Below, piece by piece: positions 49,555 to 61,519 of a DNA stretch of 64,000 nt. Location of the stretch: positions 185,999,729 to 186,063,728 of the forward strand of contig OW386287.2 in NCBI GenBank assembly GCA_936432065.2. The letters are read 5' to 3'. The stretch comes from Rutpela maculata (Eukaryota; Arthropoda; Insecta; Coleoptera; Cerambycidae). Each line of letters starts with the position of its first letter. The first letter of the stretch is position 1. The position numbers were made by a program, and so were the translations under genes. The notes under the pieces were generated by a model, which was given only the letters and a program-made list of their open reading frames with translations, was not told the origin of the DNA and searched no databases.

Positions 49555-50381
49555 GACTTAACCCCACTAGTGGACTACGTCCAAGAGATATCCCAAAAAT
49601 TCTGTGAATTCAAACTGGGCGATAGCCCGCTAACCTGTAACATAATCCAAATCAGAGAGCATAATGCAATATTTTTCGATATAAGAGATCCCCTACCATA
49701 CCAGGCATTGCCTATTTTCCGGCAACTTCTTCCCTAGCCACACTTTCCTATATCACAACCTCTTATTTCCCTTCTTTTGATCTTTCTCACAATTCTACAG
49801 TCTAACCTTTTCTATTCTCTTTCTATTTGTTTAATTGCTCTTGTTTCTATCCTTTTTGTTTTTTTTTATCTCTAAATTCCCTCCAGAAATGAAAACATTT
49901 TTAAATGTTAACTTTTATTTTCGAAGACATTTTCCTGGTGGCAGGAAGACCACCAGGGCGGCGGCAATTACTTCGAATGGATTTCTTCGTTGAGCTTTTT
50001 TCCCGCGTCAGCAACCTAAATTTTTTAGTCCGTTTGCCTAGTTAAAGTTCAATGTCAATTTTAATTATTTTTAAGCATTTCTATGTGTTATTTTTAAACA
50101 TATTATTAGTTGTAAGTTAGCCTATGACGAACAGGAATTCTGATTTTTTATACATCTGTTATCGTTCAGGCCGAACCGGACCTGCCCCACCCAGCCCTAC
50201 ATTCACCACGGCGCGCAGCGCACTGATTGTCTGGCTGGCTCCTGGTCAGATGCCGGTGAGGCGCATGTTTATAAGTTCAATTATTATTAAAGTACCTATT
50301 GTTGACTTGACTTGACTTGACTTGGCCCGGCTTGACTTGACTTGGCCTGGCTTGACTTGACTTGACGTATTTACCTACATG
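49555..50381 (+). repeat. LINE 3' end with (ttgac)n tail, copy 1
   Basis: Homologous along its length to 52720-53506 ('gcgatagcccgctaacc', 'taccataccaggc', 'accaccagggcgg', 'tgtctggctggctcctgg'). It ends in a ttgac microsatellite at 50310-50366, as in target-specific LINEs with microsatellite tails. No intact reading frame. Confidence 0.65.
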
Positions 50382-50690
50382 TAGTTAAGCAACGTTCAGC
50401 GTGGTTAGTACTTAGATGAGTGACAGTCCGAGGAAATACAACGATCTCATCTCACCTTCTAGCTGCTTGTATATTAGTGTGTGTATATATATTAGTGTGT
50501 ACGTGGAAGCAATTTAAGGCGAGGATTCCGTAGTATATATATCATCCTTAAATGTTAAGAAAGTAAAAAATTTCTGCTCTTCTAAAGAAAAGAGGTTGGG
50601 CAAAATTTCCAGTTTGGGTATAGCTCGTCTCCTGGCGTCGGTGATACACCTTGGTAACAGAAATAGGTCGACGTTAAGTAAATAAATTAA
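50382..50690 (+). ncRNA. 5S rRNA 3'-half-derived sequence with SINE-like tail, copy 1
   Basis: 'gttaagcaacgttcagcgtg' followed by 'gttagtacttagatgagtga' is the 5S rRNA internal promoter region (A box, intermediate element, C box). It continues into a tail with 'ggcaaaatttccag' and 'tcgacgttaagtaaataaat'. This looks like the 3' part of a 5S-headed SINE, not a working 5S gene. Confidence 0.7.
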
Positions 50691-50977
50691 AAAACTGTGT
50701 GATTGTTATTGAATTCAGAATTTTCCGAGATAAAAATATAATTATCGAAGATATTAGTGATGAATTGATAGACAAATGTATTCTGCCGAAATTCTGAACG
50801 CCGCTGGTGAAATAACTGTAAATTTATCATCAGGAAAATTCAAGTTGAGATATGAAAAAAATTAGTAAATTTTGTGAACAGTGCGAAAAGAGAAGTTGAT
50901 AAACTTTTCGAAATGGTAATTCTTGCGTATTTTGGAGAGAAAGCTAAAGTACTTAAGTCATCTTAGGGCACATTATT

Positions 50978-52190
50978 ATACTCTTCGCAAAAACGAAGAG
51001 TATATTGTATTTGATCGGCACATTTCTAAAATCGTAAATATCGCTCGTAGAGAAAAAATTTTCATATCATTGTGTTAGTGAACGAATTCTGAACAACTTT
51101 CAAAATGTCCGTCTGTCCGTCTGTCCGTCCGGCTTGTCCGTTCGTCACGTTTCTTGTAAGCACGATAACTTAAAAGAGAAAAATCCGATTGTACTGAAAT
51201 TTGGACACTAAGTTAGTGTTAGCTAGGGAAGAACCCTATTGTTTTTTAACAAAATCGATCAGTAAATAAAAATGTTATTAATGGTTTAAATTTGAGAATT
51301 TTTTTTTTTGATTTTTATGTTTTTATAAAAGTTTACATTTTTTTACATTTTTTTACGTTTTAGGTGGTTTTTACGTTTTCGACTCGGAATCCAAGGGTCC
51401 TAGGTTTGAAACCCACATGGGGTATGGCATGGTTTTTTTTTTAATTTTTACTTTATTTTACACCAAGTTTGTTCTATAAAATAAAAAAATTTTAAAACTA
51501 ACATTATTTACAAAAAACTGCGAAGAGTATCCTATAGAATTTTTATATCGTTATGTTAGTGAACGAATTCTGAACAACTTTCAAAATGTCCGTCTGTCCG
51601 TCTGTCTGTCCGTCCGTCTGTCCTTCTGTCCGTCCGTCACGTTTCTTGTAAGCACGATAACTCAAGAAAGAAAAATTCGATTGTATTGAAATTTGGAGAG
51701 TAACTTAGTGTTAGCTAGAGGCAGACCTATTGTTTTTCAACAAAATAGATTGGTAAATAAAAAAGTTTTTAGTAATTTAAAATTTAAAAAAATATTTTTT
51801 ACATTTTTTTATGGTTTGTAATAAATAGGAACCTTGCGAAATGTTATTTCCTATCACCATTTTTTTTTAATACATTTTACTAATGTGTGTTTCCTAATAA
51901 TCACAATAAATTTTCTAATGGTATATATTACACTCATTAACAATTTTAGTAATAAGAAATGGCGGTGTAACGGCAAGAGTTTCGTCTCGCAATCCAAAGG
52001 TCCCGGGTTCGATCCCTCACATCGTGATTTTTTTTTTCATATATTTTTTTTTCACAACAAAGTGGGTATCACAAAATTTAGAATGTCCAAAAACTAACAT
52101 TATTTACAAGAAAAATGCGAAGAGTATCCTATAGAATGTGTAACAATTATATAAAAAGCTCAGTAAATCGGCGAAGAGTATAATGCTTCC
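50978..52190. mobile_element. Two-unit element with tRNA-like cores
   Basis: Starts 'actcttcgcaaaaacgaag' and ends 'gcgaagagtataatgcttcc'. Two tandem units (51061-51540 and 51541-52140) share 'gtgaacgaattctgaacaac', a (gtccgtct)n run and 'gcgaagagtatcctatagaa'. Each holds a tRNA-like segment. No protein coding. Confidence 0.7.
51958..52028 (+). other. tRNA-derived segment
   Basis: 'aacggcaagagtttcgtctc' then 'gcaatccaaaggtcccggg' and the B box 'ggttcgatccc', followed by a T run. The matching part of the first unit (51355-51420) is more decayed. It resembles tRNA-derived SINE heads. Stems are incomplete. Confidence 0.5.
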
Positions 52191-52719
52191 TCTAGTTATT
52201 TGTTAAAATCTACGCTAATGCTGAAGACCAACATAGATATTAGCAAATAGGTATCACAAATCAACAACTTTCTTGAAACGTCAGCATGAGAATTATGGAG
52301 CCAAAGTCTAAAGTACTAACTAGAACCGTTGACTGGTAGGACTTTTCACTCAACGCTATAACTAATACCAACAAGTTTCTTCGTTGTGCTGGAGACGAAA
52401 AATTCTTGAATATGATTGAAAAATAATACTTGAGTTTGAAAAATAATGAGTTGTTTTAAGTTGCTGTTACGTATGGTGTAGCTAAGTCAATGAGACCCAA
52501 TTACGTGACATTCAATGTAGACACTAGACACCAGTGGCGGCTGTGGCTTGCAATAAAGCGGCGGCGGTGGTAATAATAATATTTAAACAAGTTCATTAAA
52601 GAGAGTTTGCTACAAAATACTATTCCTACACTCCTCCTAAGCAAAGGTTACTCGTAACAAGTTTAAATCTACTCCATTACACAACTTTTTGACCCCGAGG
52701 CGAGCGTAGATGCGTCTTC

Positions 52720-53506
52720 ACTGTGTATGTATCATCTCCCAAAAATTCTATCAATTCAAGCTGAGCGATAGTCCGCTAACCCGCAACATAACACGAATCA
52801 GACAGCATAATGCGATCTTTTTCGATATCCGACACCCCCCTACCATACCAGGCGCTGACTATCTTTCGGCAACCTCTCTAACCACACTTTTCTCTACGAC
52901 AACTTCTCCTTTCCCCACCTTTAATCCTCACCAAAAGCTACAACCAACCCCTCTCTATTCAATCTATTTGTTTTTACCTTTTTTGTTCCTTGCCCATTTT
53001 TTGTCTCTAAATTTAGTTTCGACCAATAAATTCTTAACAAACAACAATTTCACATAACATTACACACCTTTAACTATCCACGACACTTCCCTGACGTCAG
53101 GAATACCACCAGGGTGGAATTGTCTCAAACGGGTTTTTTTCGTTGAGTTTTGTTTTCCCGTGCCAGCAATCAAAATTTTTAAGTGTTCGCGTGTGCGCGA
53201 AATTAATAGTTTTACAGTTTTAATTTTAATTATTTTTAAGTACCCTCGTGTACTACGTTGCACGATACTGTTAAATTTAAGCCTTTCCCCATTAGGCAGG
53301 AGTTTTAACTCACAATTAATTTTCGTCACCGCCAAACCGGACCCTCCCCGCCCAACCTCACACCCACCTCGGCGATGTTTGCCGTGGTTGTCTGGCTGGC
53401 ACCGGGCCGGACTCCGGAATGACGCATTATTGTATATGAATATTAATAAATGCTTGTTGTTGTTGTTGTTGTTGTTATTGTTGTGTATGTATCCTCGATA
53501 TTCCAA
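52720..53506 (+). repeat. LINE 3' end with (tgt)n tail, copy 2
   Basis: Same sequence as 49555-50381, ending in a tgttgttg microsatellite at 53450-53483. The frame 52710-53057 is open but has no recognisable domain. Confidence 0.65.
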
Positions 53507-53837
53507 GTGAAGCAACGTGCAACGCGGTCAGTACTTGGATGGGTGACCCACCCATCTTGGGAAACACAGCGATCTCGTCCCACCTTCTAGTGGCTTGTAC
53601 ATCAGTGTATACGCGGAAGGTATGTAATTTCAAGACGAGGATTACGTAGTGGATATACCATCCTTCGGAGGGGATGTAAAGCAGGCGGTCCCTTGTCTAT
53701 TAAATATTAAGCAAGTAAAAGATCCCTACTCTTCTTACGAGAAGAGGTTCGGCAAAATTTCCAGGGTGGGGGTAGCTCGTCTTCTGGCGTTGGTGATAGG
53801 CCCTGGTAGCGAAAATAGGCCGACGTTAAATAAATAG
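53507..53837 (+). ncRNA. 5S rRNA 3'-half-derived sequence with SINE-like tail, copy 2
   Basis: 'gtgaagcaacgtgcaacgcg' then 'gtcagtacttggatgggtga' and 'cttgggaaacac': better conserved than copy 1. The tail 'gaagaggttcggcaaaattt' to 'ggccgacgttaaataaatag' matches copy 1 throughout. Confidence 0.75.
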
Positions 53838-53881
53838 ATAAAAGAAAACTTCTTGACCACGAAACTTTTATTCCCTATACC

Positions 53882-55507
53882 CAGGGACGACTCAAGGTAA
53901 ATTTTCCACCCGGGCGGGAGCACCTTTTGGCGCCCCTCCCTGAGATAAACTCGGAAATTTTACAGACGTACTACGTACTAAAGTCCAAGGATATCCCTTC
54001 GAACCTCCCGATCGCTACTTTTTAAGTTAACACAAAATTATCTCTCGATATTTATGTGGCTGATAGTGCATCCAAAAATAAAGGTACCCTTTAAAGGGAA
54101 CAATAAATTCAATTCTTTTGCAATATCTTTCGATCGCCTTAAAATATAAATTCATATATTAAATTAGAGGTCAGTTTACATAATATCAGTCAAACCCTGT
54201 CTTCTGCTTAAGGGGTGTTTTACGGGGTGGCTGTCGGTATTTTACCCCTGACTTTTTCATTTTTTACATATTTCTAAAAGTTCTTAAAAAAATAATTTTC
54301 AGGTCATTAGAAATAAAAAAAATATTCTTATTGCATTCTCAAGTAATTTATGTTGACACATCAATGTGCATTTACAATATTTTATTAATAATAACACAGG
54401 TCTGCAATAAAAAGTCTTGTCCTAAGGTTCTCACTTTTCTGAAGTATTTTGACGCGCTGAAACCAATTTTGCAAAAACAAATTTTTCTATCGCGTCAGTT
54501 TCCCCTTTTATCCCCTAAAAGAGGCCAAAAAAGGTCTTGTTTTTCCTAAGGTTCTGATCCAACTTTTCTGAAGTATTTTGACGCACTGAAGCCAATTTTG
54601 AAGAAAAAAATTTTTTTCTTTCGTGTCAATTTTTCTCTATCACCCCTGTTATCCCCTAAAAAAGGTTCTGACCTAACTTTTCCGAAGTATTTTGACCTGA
54701 AACCAATTTTGGACAAAACAAATTAGGGCATAAAAGATGATGGTGGTACAGGAAAACTGACCCGACAGAAAAGAAAAGTGTTCAAAATTGGCCTCAGTGT
54801 GTCAAAATACTTAGAATAGTTGGCTGAAAACCTTAGAACGAGACCTTTTTTTGCCCTTTTTAGGGCATGAAAGGAATGACACAGGAAAACTGACACGATA
54901 GAAAAAAATTTATTTCAGAAGAGTTAGATGAGAAAGTGAGGACAAGACCTTTTTTGTAGATCTGTGTAATTGATATGTCACATAAAATTTTTTGTCTACA
55001 CTATCTGAACGCTATTATAATGAAAGAATCACCGACACAGGTTTTCTTAGATGAAGGTACCTCTTTATTTATAAACAATAAATTACGTAAGATATGAATA
55101 CAAACAGCGAATGTTGGTATAACAATTTTCTGAGTATTTTGAATTTTTTCTGGATGAAAGTGCATGTTGCCCGGCCTTTGTTTATGCAAAATCTTTAGTG
55201 ATCGCCTCCGTGTAAGTCAATAATAGGGCAGGAAGCTTGAGGTATAAGTAATGAGTTATCTCATAGCTAAACGAAAATGTTTGTCTTATATTTTTGAATT
55301 ATTTAAGCGGTTTTAATGTTATTCGACTGTTCTGCATTATTACCATTTTAACTGACATATTATTTGATATTATTTGATATTATCTTCCAAAGAAAACAAA
55401 AAAAAAGGGTACAAAAAAATTAAACCATTTTTGCCCTCAATTTGGCGCCCCTTCGAGTGGGCGCCCCGGGCAGTCGCCCGAGTTGCCCGGCCCTTAAGCT
55501 GCCCCTG
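53882..55507 (-). mobile_element. Non-autonomous hAT element, 1.63 kb
   Basis: The left end 'cagggacgactcaaggtaaa' and the right end (complement 'caggggcagcttaagggccg') match the two ends of the 60391-63713 element, swapped. Flanks 'cctatacc' and 'cctatact' are an 8-bp target duplication with one change, the hAT signature. The interior is three direct and one inverted copies of a roughly 125-bp block (54410-54960) with no transposase. Confidence 0.85.
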
Positions 55508-55666
55508 CCTATACTCCAGATGACGCTATGCCACTGGTAAAAATATTCGCGCATGTTGGCTCTGCCCCTGTCATCTTCTCATAATAATACTACTACTCTA
55601 TCTGAGTAAACTTTTATTTTATTCTTCAGTTTTTAGTAACCATTATTTTAAGACCGTTTAAGAAAA

Positions 55667-56140
55667 TCGCTGCCTAAAAATCACTACTTCCACATCCAGA
55701 TTTCCCACCCAAGTCTTTTACAACGAACAAAATGTTGATATTATATTTGTACTACACTATGTGGAAATAATTGTTCATAGAACTTTAATAATATTATATT
55801 TGAAATCGTCTACCCCAAAAACCCATCAATGATATGCCACATTGGTAGTGGGAGTGGAGGTGGCCGATATAAAAAATATATTTGAGGCCCTTGGTTCTTG
55901 TACACACACTAAAGCGCGATTTTTTTTATCCCCTTTAATAATGATGCGGGGATGGTAATGGGGATAATAGTGGATGTGGCTGATGCCAAAAAAATTTTTG
56001 GACTCTTACTTACTTTCTCTCCTCATGTCTCCTCATTTACCTCTCCAATCCTCAAAATCTTGACGTTTCATAACATTCTAATCCTGTTTGCAGAAAAAAA
56101 TTTCAATTTTTTTACAGTTACTATACTTCTACATGAAAGT
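55667..56140 (+). repeat. Dispersed repeat family M, copy 5 (decayed)
   Basis: 'tcgctgcctaaaaatcacta' and 'acttccacatccag' at the start; 'ttgacgtttcataacattct' and 'actatacttctacatg' at the end. The middle is partly deleted. Confidence 0.7.
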
Positions 56141-57120
56141 AAAACATTACATTCGTACATTATCTTTTCCTTTAATAGTACGTCTTTTAACTTTTTCCCT
56201 CGCTGTGTAATTAATGACTTCTACTACTACTAACATAATCTTCCATTAAAACATTCATAAACTGTAAATTTTATCTGTTTTTTTATTTCACCTAGCTGTA
56301 TCTGTATTATCAAAGTCAATCAATGATGCTACGCGATAAAGTCATTAGTGCTTATGTATTTTATCGAGAGGTGGAGATCTCTAACATGATCACGCCGCAT
56401 ATACACAAAATCTGTTGTTTTAAATACTGTTTCACTCATCTGCCTCACTTTATCGACTTGACCCTTCCTGTATTTGAACGTTGACCGTCTGACTGAACTA
56501 TCATTGTGTCTTACCCTATTATTTTACGTAAAAGGAATTGTCTTAATAATCCTAATTTAACCCATGAGTCCCTGATGAAGGTACACACAAAATAATGTAA
56601 AAAAATATAAATTCTTAAACTCAACATATTTCAACCATTCCGCTTAATCCAACTCTGCTCCCGATAGCTTTCCGATATTTTAGTTCCCGCTTCGCCAGAT
56701 GATTCCCAGCACTATTCCCCCGAGAGACACTCCACCAGGGCTCATCCTGGCTTTCTCTATCCTGCTCTCTATAGATACAGCAGCTCTATAGCTCTGTATA
56801 AAGTGATTCCACTAGAACACATGTCCCCGCCGTTAAAGACAGACAAAGAGAGACCTACGAGCGCGCTGAAAATTTTCACGGAGGACTGCAATTAATAATG
56901 TAGTTACCTAGAAAACTATTAAATATATCAAATGGGTGTAAATCTTTTTACTGAACATTTTATATTCACTAAATTTTTAAGTATATGAAATTTTTTTTAA
57001 ATGCATTTTGGAATACCTGTACGAGTGGTTCATTATTATAAAATTTTTGTTAGAGTAAATCGAAGTTACAATTCAATTATTATTTAATATGGTAACAGGA
57101 CTGTAATATTCACTTACAGT
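56141..57120. other. No gene seen
   Basis: Mostly AT-rich. 56640-56890 is of mixed composition, with no repeat match in the window; it may be unique host sequence. Confidence 0.3.
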
Positions 57121-57798
57121 CCATGGTTAATAATAATAATAATATTAATAATAATAATAATAATATTTATTTCCCATATTTGAATTTTAACAGTTTTTAC
57201 AATATTTTTTCAACGCACATACAAATAAATTTAAACGTGGTGTATACTTTTGAACCTTATTTTTTTATCAACAAATATGAAGATAATTGTATATACAAAG
57301 ATAAATAGTAAACATATAATGGTAAATAAATAAACGGAGTATCCCACTAAAGGTAAAACCTTTTTACTAAATAAATTAGTGACAATAATTTCTGCTAATA
57401 TTCTGTCATTTAGTGGTCCTAGTTTAATGTTATTATTTGATCTCACAATATATTCATTTATTTGTTGACTGGTTATATTTGACATCCATTGTTTTTATTT
57501 TATTTTTTAAAAAGATTAATTGAGTTGAGGATTTTATTTTCAGGGGGGACCAGGTTATAAAATTTTGATCCTAGGTATATGTAATTTCTTTGTAAAATAT
57601 TTTTTTCGGGTTTAGGAATTAATGTAGAGTTTAATTTATATCTTGTGTTATGATCATGTTCAATGTTTTTTAATTCATGTTCGTTACAATGATGCCTAAC
57701 AATGATTCTATAAAAAAACAGCTGACGAGGGTCATATATTTTAGGTTTTAGATGTAGTTGGTCAGTTGGGTATGTATACGGTTTTTATATATTACTTT

Positions 57799-58022
57799 TA
57801 GTCGACTAATCAATCGTGACTAACTACAAACTATTAACTGTGGCTAATGACTAACCAATTAGATGGGCATTTTTTAGTCACTAATCAATCATGACAAACA
57901 ACTAATTAATAATGTATTCGTTGTAGCTAATGACTAACCAATCAGTCATTAGCCACAACTAATATATTATCAATTAATTAGTTAATCGTTAGTCATAACT
58001 GGTTAGTCGACTAAAGAATGTC
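57799..58022. repeat. AT-rich palindromic insertion with gtcgac ends
   Basis: Starts and ends with 'agtcgactaa' and is made of imperfect repeats of 'gactaaccaat'/'attagtc'. It interrupts the LINE reading. Confidence 0.6.
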
Positions 58023-58203
58023 CATCTCTGTGCATCTCTGGAGAGATTGTCAGTTTCGTGTATGATGGTAAATATTTTGAATAAGACGTGAAGGGAATGT
58101 AGTGAGTTTTTTTGAAATTTATTGTAAGAAGTCGTATTAAACTATTGTACTATGTGGTTAAAATCTTTTTCTGCTAGATTTTTTAGAGTGTTCCAGCTTT
58201 ATA

Positions 58204-59111
58204 CACTCAAAGAAATAGTATGGGTAAATTCAACAAAAAAAAATGGTTAACTAACAATATCGTTAAATTTGTTAAACTAAATTATATTGATGGTATTTTT
58301 AAACAAGAGGTGATTGTTATTTTAATTAATAAAAAGTTGTCGTACAACAAAACAAACATTAACTTAAAAAATAGATGAATAAGACTATTATTTTTTTCGT
58401 CTGATTATTATTTTGTTGAATTCTATCAAATTAAACTAGATAATAGTATATTTTATTTTTAACTATTATCGAAATGTAATTCTAACCCAGTATTGGTTCG
58501 CTGTATTATTGTACTTGGTAGACAAACCAATATTATTGTCGTCTTCTAGAAGTTCTAAAAGAATTACCATAAAATTTGCTTGCTTACCACGTAGTCTATT
58601 ACATAAATTATTCCCAGATGACGCCAAATCACTGACAATAATCAATCATGCATTATCTTATACTCTTATGAATTTATAGAAAATTAATAACATGATTGCA
58701 ATATTCAAATTCTCTTAGGGATCATCGATATATTTGGATGGATCTTATAAACGATCTCTAATCTTTGGTTTGGGTGGTCTGATGTCTCAATACTGAGATT
58801 TTGGCTAACCAAAAAAAAACTGCATCATACAATAAAGTGTAGATCAACCTAAGAATTAGTTGGTGAACAAAAAACAAAGTCGTTGTACTATTTAATTGTA
58901 GACCAAATTGAAAATGGTTAGTGAACATAAAAAAATGTCATTGTACTATTTAATTTATTACAAGAAGATATGATTATTAAACTACTATTTGTTTACGAAA
59001 ACAAATAAAGTTGTATGACTATTCTTTTCTGATTGATTTAACTATGAAACTAGATAGGCGCGATTTCATATGCTCTTTTTGGTTGAATTTACCTATCATT
59101 TTCTTTGAGTG
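58204..59111. mobile_element. TA-site MITE, copy 2 (908 bp)
   Basis: Same element as 26932-27850 in the opposite orientation, TA-flanked, inserted in the LINE just after its active-site motif. Confidence 0.9.
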
Positions 59112-60249
59112 TATAATATAGCAGTAGCATCAGCAAAACTCACTACATCACCCTCCAGCTGTAATTTCTATAAATCACTGAGATATATATTGAAGAGTAC
59201 CGGTCCCAGTACAGTTCCCTGTGGAAGTCCATATTTTATGGTTCTAGTTTCACTTAGTGTCGTTAATTCTTACGCATTCTGCGCATTAAATAACTTTCCA
59301 TCAGTTTATGTGGAGTTCCTCTGAGGTCAATGCTCTCCAATACGCGTACAAGTTTGATATGGTCAACAGTATCAAACGCCTTGGTCAAATCGACGAAGAT
59401 GCACAATGCTGGATACTAATTTTTACTGTTAAATATACTACGCATCCTCCGTCGATCTGCCCTGCCTGAAACCGAACTGGTTATTCGAAAGCACATTATA
59501 TTTTTCTAGGTAGTTAGTAAGACGCTTTTTTAGTAATATTTCGAATAGTTTTGCCACATTTGATATTAAAGAGATGGGTCTGTAATTAGCCACGTCCATC
59601 TCGTCGCCATGAGTTGTAAGTGAACATTGCGTACCAATTTATTTACCCACCAGGATAAATATAAAATTTAGTTAAAAAAAATTATTGTTAAAATCAAACA
59701 TTTTACAAGAACACACAAATGAAGATATTATTTTATGCACACTTGCAGCTTCTTCGATATTCATTTCATTAATTTCGTTAACAGTCTTTACTTCAAAATA
59801 TCGCAAATAGAGCCTCAGACCGTTGCATGTCAAATTTGACTTTTCAACGAATTGTGTATCTATTTGAAGACTCAAGGTATCAGCACTGTCTTAGAATCGT
59901 AAATATAACAGATTAACGCGACGACTTCAGACTCTTTGTGGAAGAAATACAAATTTCTATCTGCAAGACGTCTGTAATGAATGGGGTCATTTAGTCAAAC
60001 ATATTTCACTTTTTAGTACGCTTATGCGAAGTAATCGTCGAATAATTATAACACTGAAAACTTGAGGTAGATCCGATAAGTAGTTACAGAAATATACTGC
60101 TCCGAGGCGCTCAAAATACTGACGTCATTTAATCCGAAAGTCTGTCTTGAAGTTGCGTTTACGCTGTTAGAACCCGGAGATTTGTAAAACCTGCCAGATA
60201 TGTACTTGATTATGGTGATTTGGAGACTATTTGAATTGTCTGCCTTGGC

Positions 60250-60390
60250 AAATACCACTTGAGCAAGCAGGTTGCTAAAAAACGGTACACCAGAGAACAA
60301 ATACTGAATTTGCGACAACTTATCGAGAAGGCAAGAGAATATTACCTTCCTATGTACCTTTGTTTCGTAGACTACTGTAAGGCTTTTGAC
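60250..60390 (+). pseudogene. RTE-like reverse transcriptase, part 1
   Basis: 'YTREQILNLRQLIEKAREYY' followed by 'CFVDYCKAFD' is the RT region with the first catalytic Asp. The reading is cut at 60390 by the hAT element and continues at 63714. A frameshift precedes 'KRYTREQ'. Confidence 0.8.
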
Positions 60391-60539
60391 CAGGGCGGGT
60401 TAAGGGTCGGGCAACCCGGGCGGCCGCCCGGGGCGCCACCTCTGGGGGGCGCCAAACCGAAGACCAAAATTATTTTAATTTTCTTTTGTTTTATTGTACC
60501 CTTTTTAATTCAACACAAGTGCGCTATCGAAAAACAAAA

Positions 60540-61166
60540 CTTTAGTTTGACGATGAGTCACATGGCGAACCTGCTGTGGATTTTAAAAAGGCAATTAGAA
60601 CCACTTTTTGTTGTTCCACGTATTAGACTGTGCCACATTGTCATTGGATGAACGATTTGTCCAACCACATGCATAATGATATGTTTAGTTTTATATACAA
60701 TATTGAAAGTCGGGAAAAGGATGAGCTCTTACAAAAGTGTTCAGACTATCTATCAGTACTAAATGACAGAGGCCATTGTGACTACATCAAGAACTTTTTA
60801 TGCCACTTTCTTTATTACCCGACAGACGTGTAAATGCCCCATTGGATGTATCAAAGTACATCACTCAACAGCCTCAGTGAAAATTTTTCAAATGTAACAC
60901 TGGCACTCCGAATACCACTCTCTCTCTCTTCTTGTAACTGTTGCTTCAGCCTGAAGCTTTCAGGAGAAAGAAGCTTCTCAAAACTAAAACTTGGTATAAG
61001 CCTAGTTGAAATATACAGTGTCATAGAATGGTTAGTCGAATCAGCAATGATGTCAATCGAATATGATGTCCTTCAAGAGATTGACACGGAGTCGATCATT
61101 AAAAACTGTGCAGAAAGAAGGTCCGCAAAGTGCTCTTTTCATAAACTAATAATTGATATTTTTTAG
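60540..61166 (+). pseudogene. hAT transposase C-terminal region (ZMYM1-like type), decayed
   Basis: The last 110-residue frame contains 'NVTLALRIPLSLSSCNCCF', 'SGERSFSKLKLG' and 'MMSIEYDVLQEIDTESIIK'. This is the hAT dimerisation domain, normally 'ERSFSKLKLIK' followed by 'LSIE'. Upstream frames give 'LLQKCSDYLSVLNDRGHCDY'. The catalytic core is largely missing and frames are broken. Confidence 0.7.
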
Positions 61167-61519
61167 GTACTTATTTGATCAATTATAAACGTTGACCAAA
61201 TAATTCACGGTTAACTAATGATTTAATCGTGCTGTTTTTCGGATTATCATCCACAGCTGTTCCGCTATATTTTAAATGAGCTCAGGAATAGAATAAACTT
61301 TGATTTACCAACTGTAAACATTCAGGATATTTAGAAAAACAGTTTATCATATACACATTTTTCTTACTCCATGTGTTAAGTAAAAAACTAGTGACCGCAA
61401 TGTCTGAAGGGATATCCTTGCACTTCAGTATGTAGTACGTTGTGACGTATACTTTCCGGTGAGGCCGGAAAGTGGTCACTTTTGGCACCTTAGCAACGGT
61501 TCGGTTACTCGGGCGCCAC

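Larger units (their letters stand above)
57126..59600 (-). pseudogene. CR1/L2-like LINE, RT to 3' tail, broken by two insertions
   Basis: On the minus strand: 'CIFVDLTKAFDTVDH' (about 59390), a decayed GLPQG...LGP region, 'SFADATAIL' at 59130 (second catalytic Asp lost), then the MITE 58204-59111, then 'LLTINFKKTHYIPFTSYSK' (about 58120), then a short insertion, then the C-terminal 'DPRQLFF' ... 'HDHNTRYKLNSTLIPKPEK' and 'FYNLVPP'. The 3' end is an (att)n microsatellite at 57126-57170. Reading across the breaks restores the usual RT order. Many frameshifts make it dead. Confidence 0.8.

Noticed and set aside
50382..50446. Functional 5S rRNA gene
   Set aside because: The 5' half is missing and the sequence runs into a SINE-like tail.
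53060..53515. 151-residue frame with an asparagine run
   Set aside because: The run is the (tgt)n microsatellite read on the minus strand and the rest is LINE 3' UTR and 5S-derived sequence.
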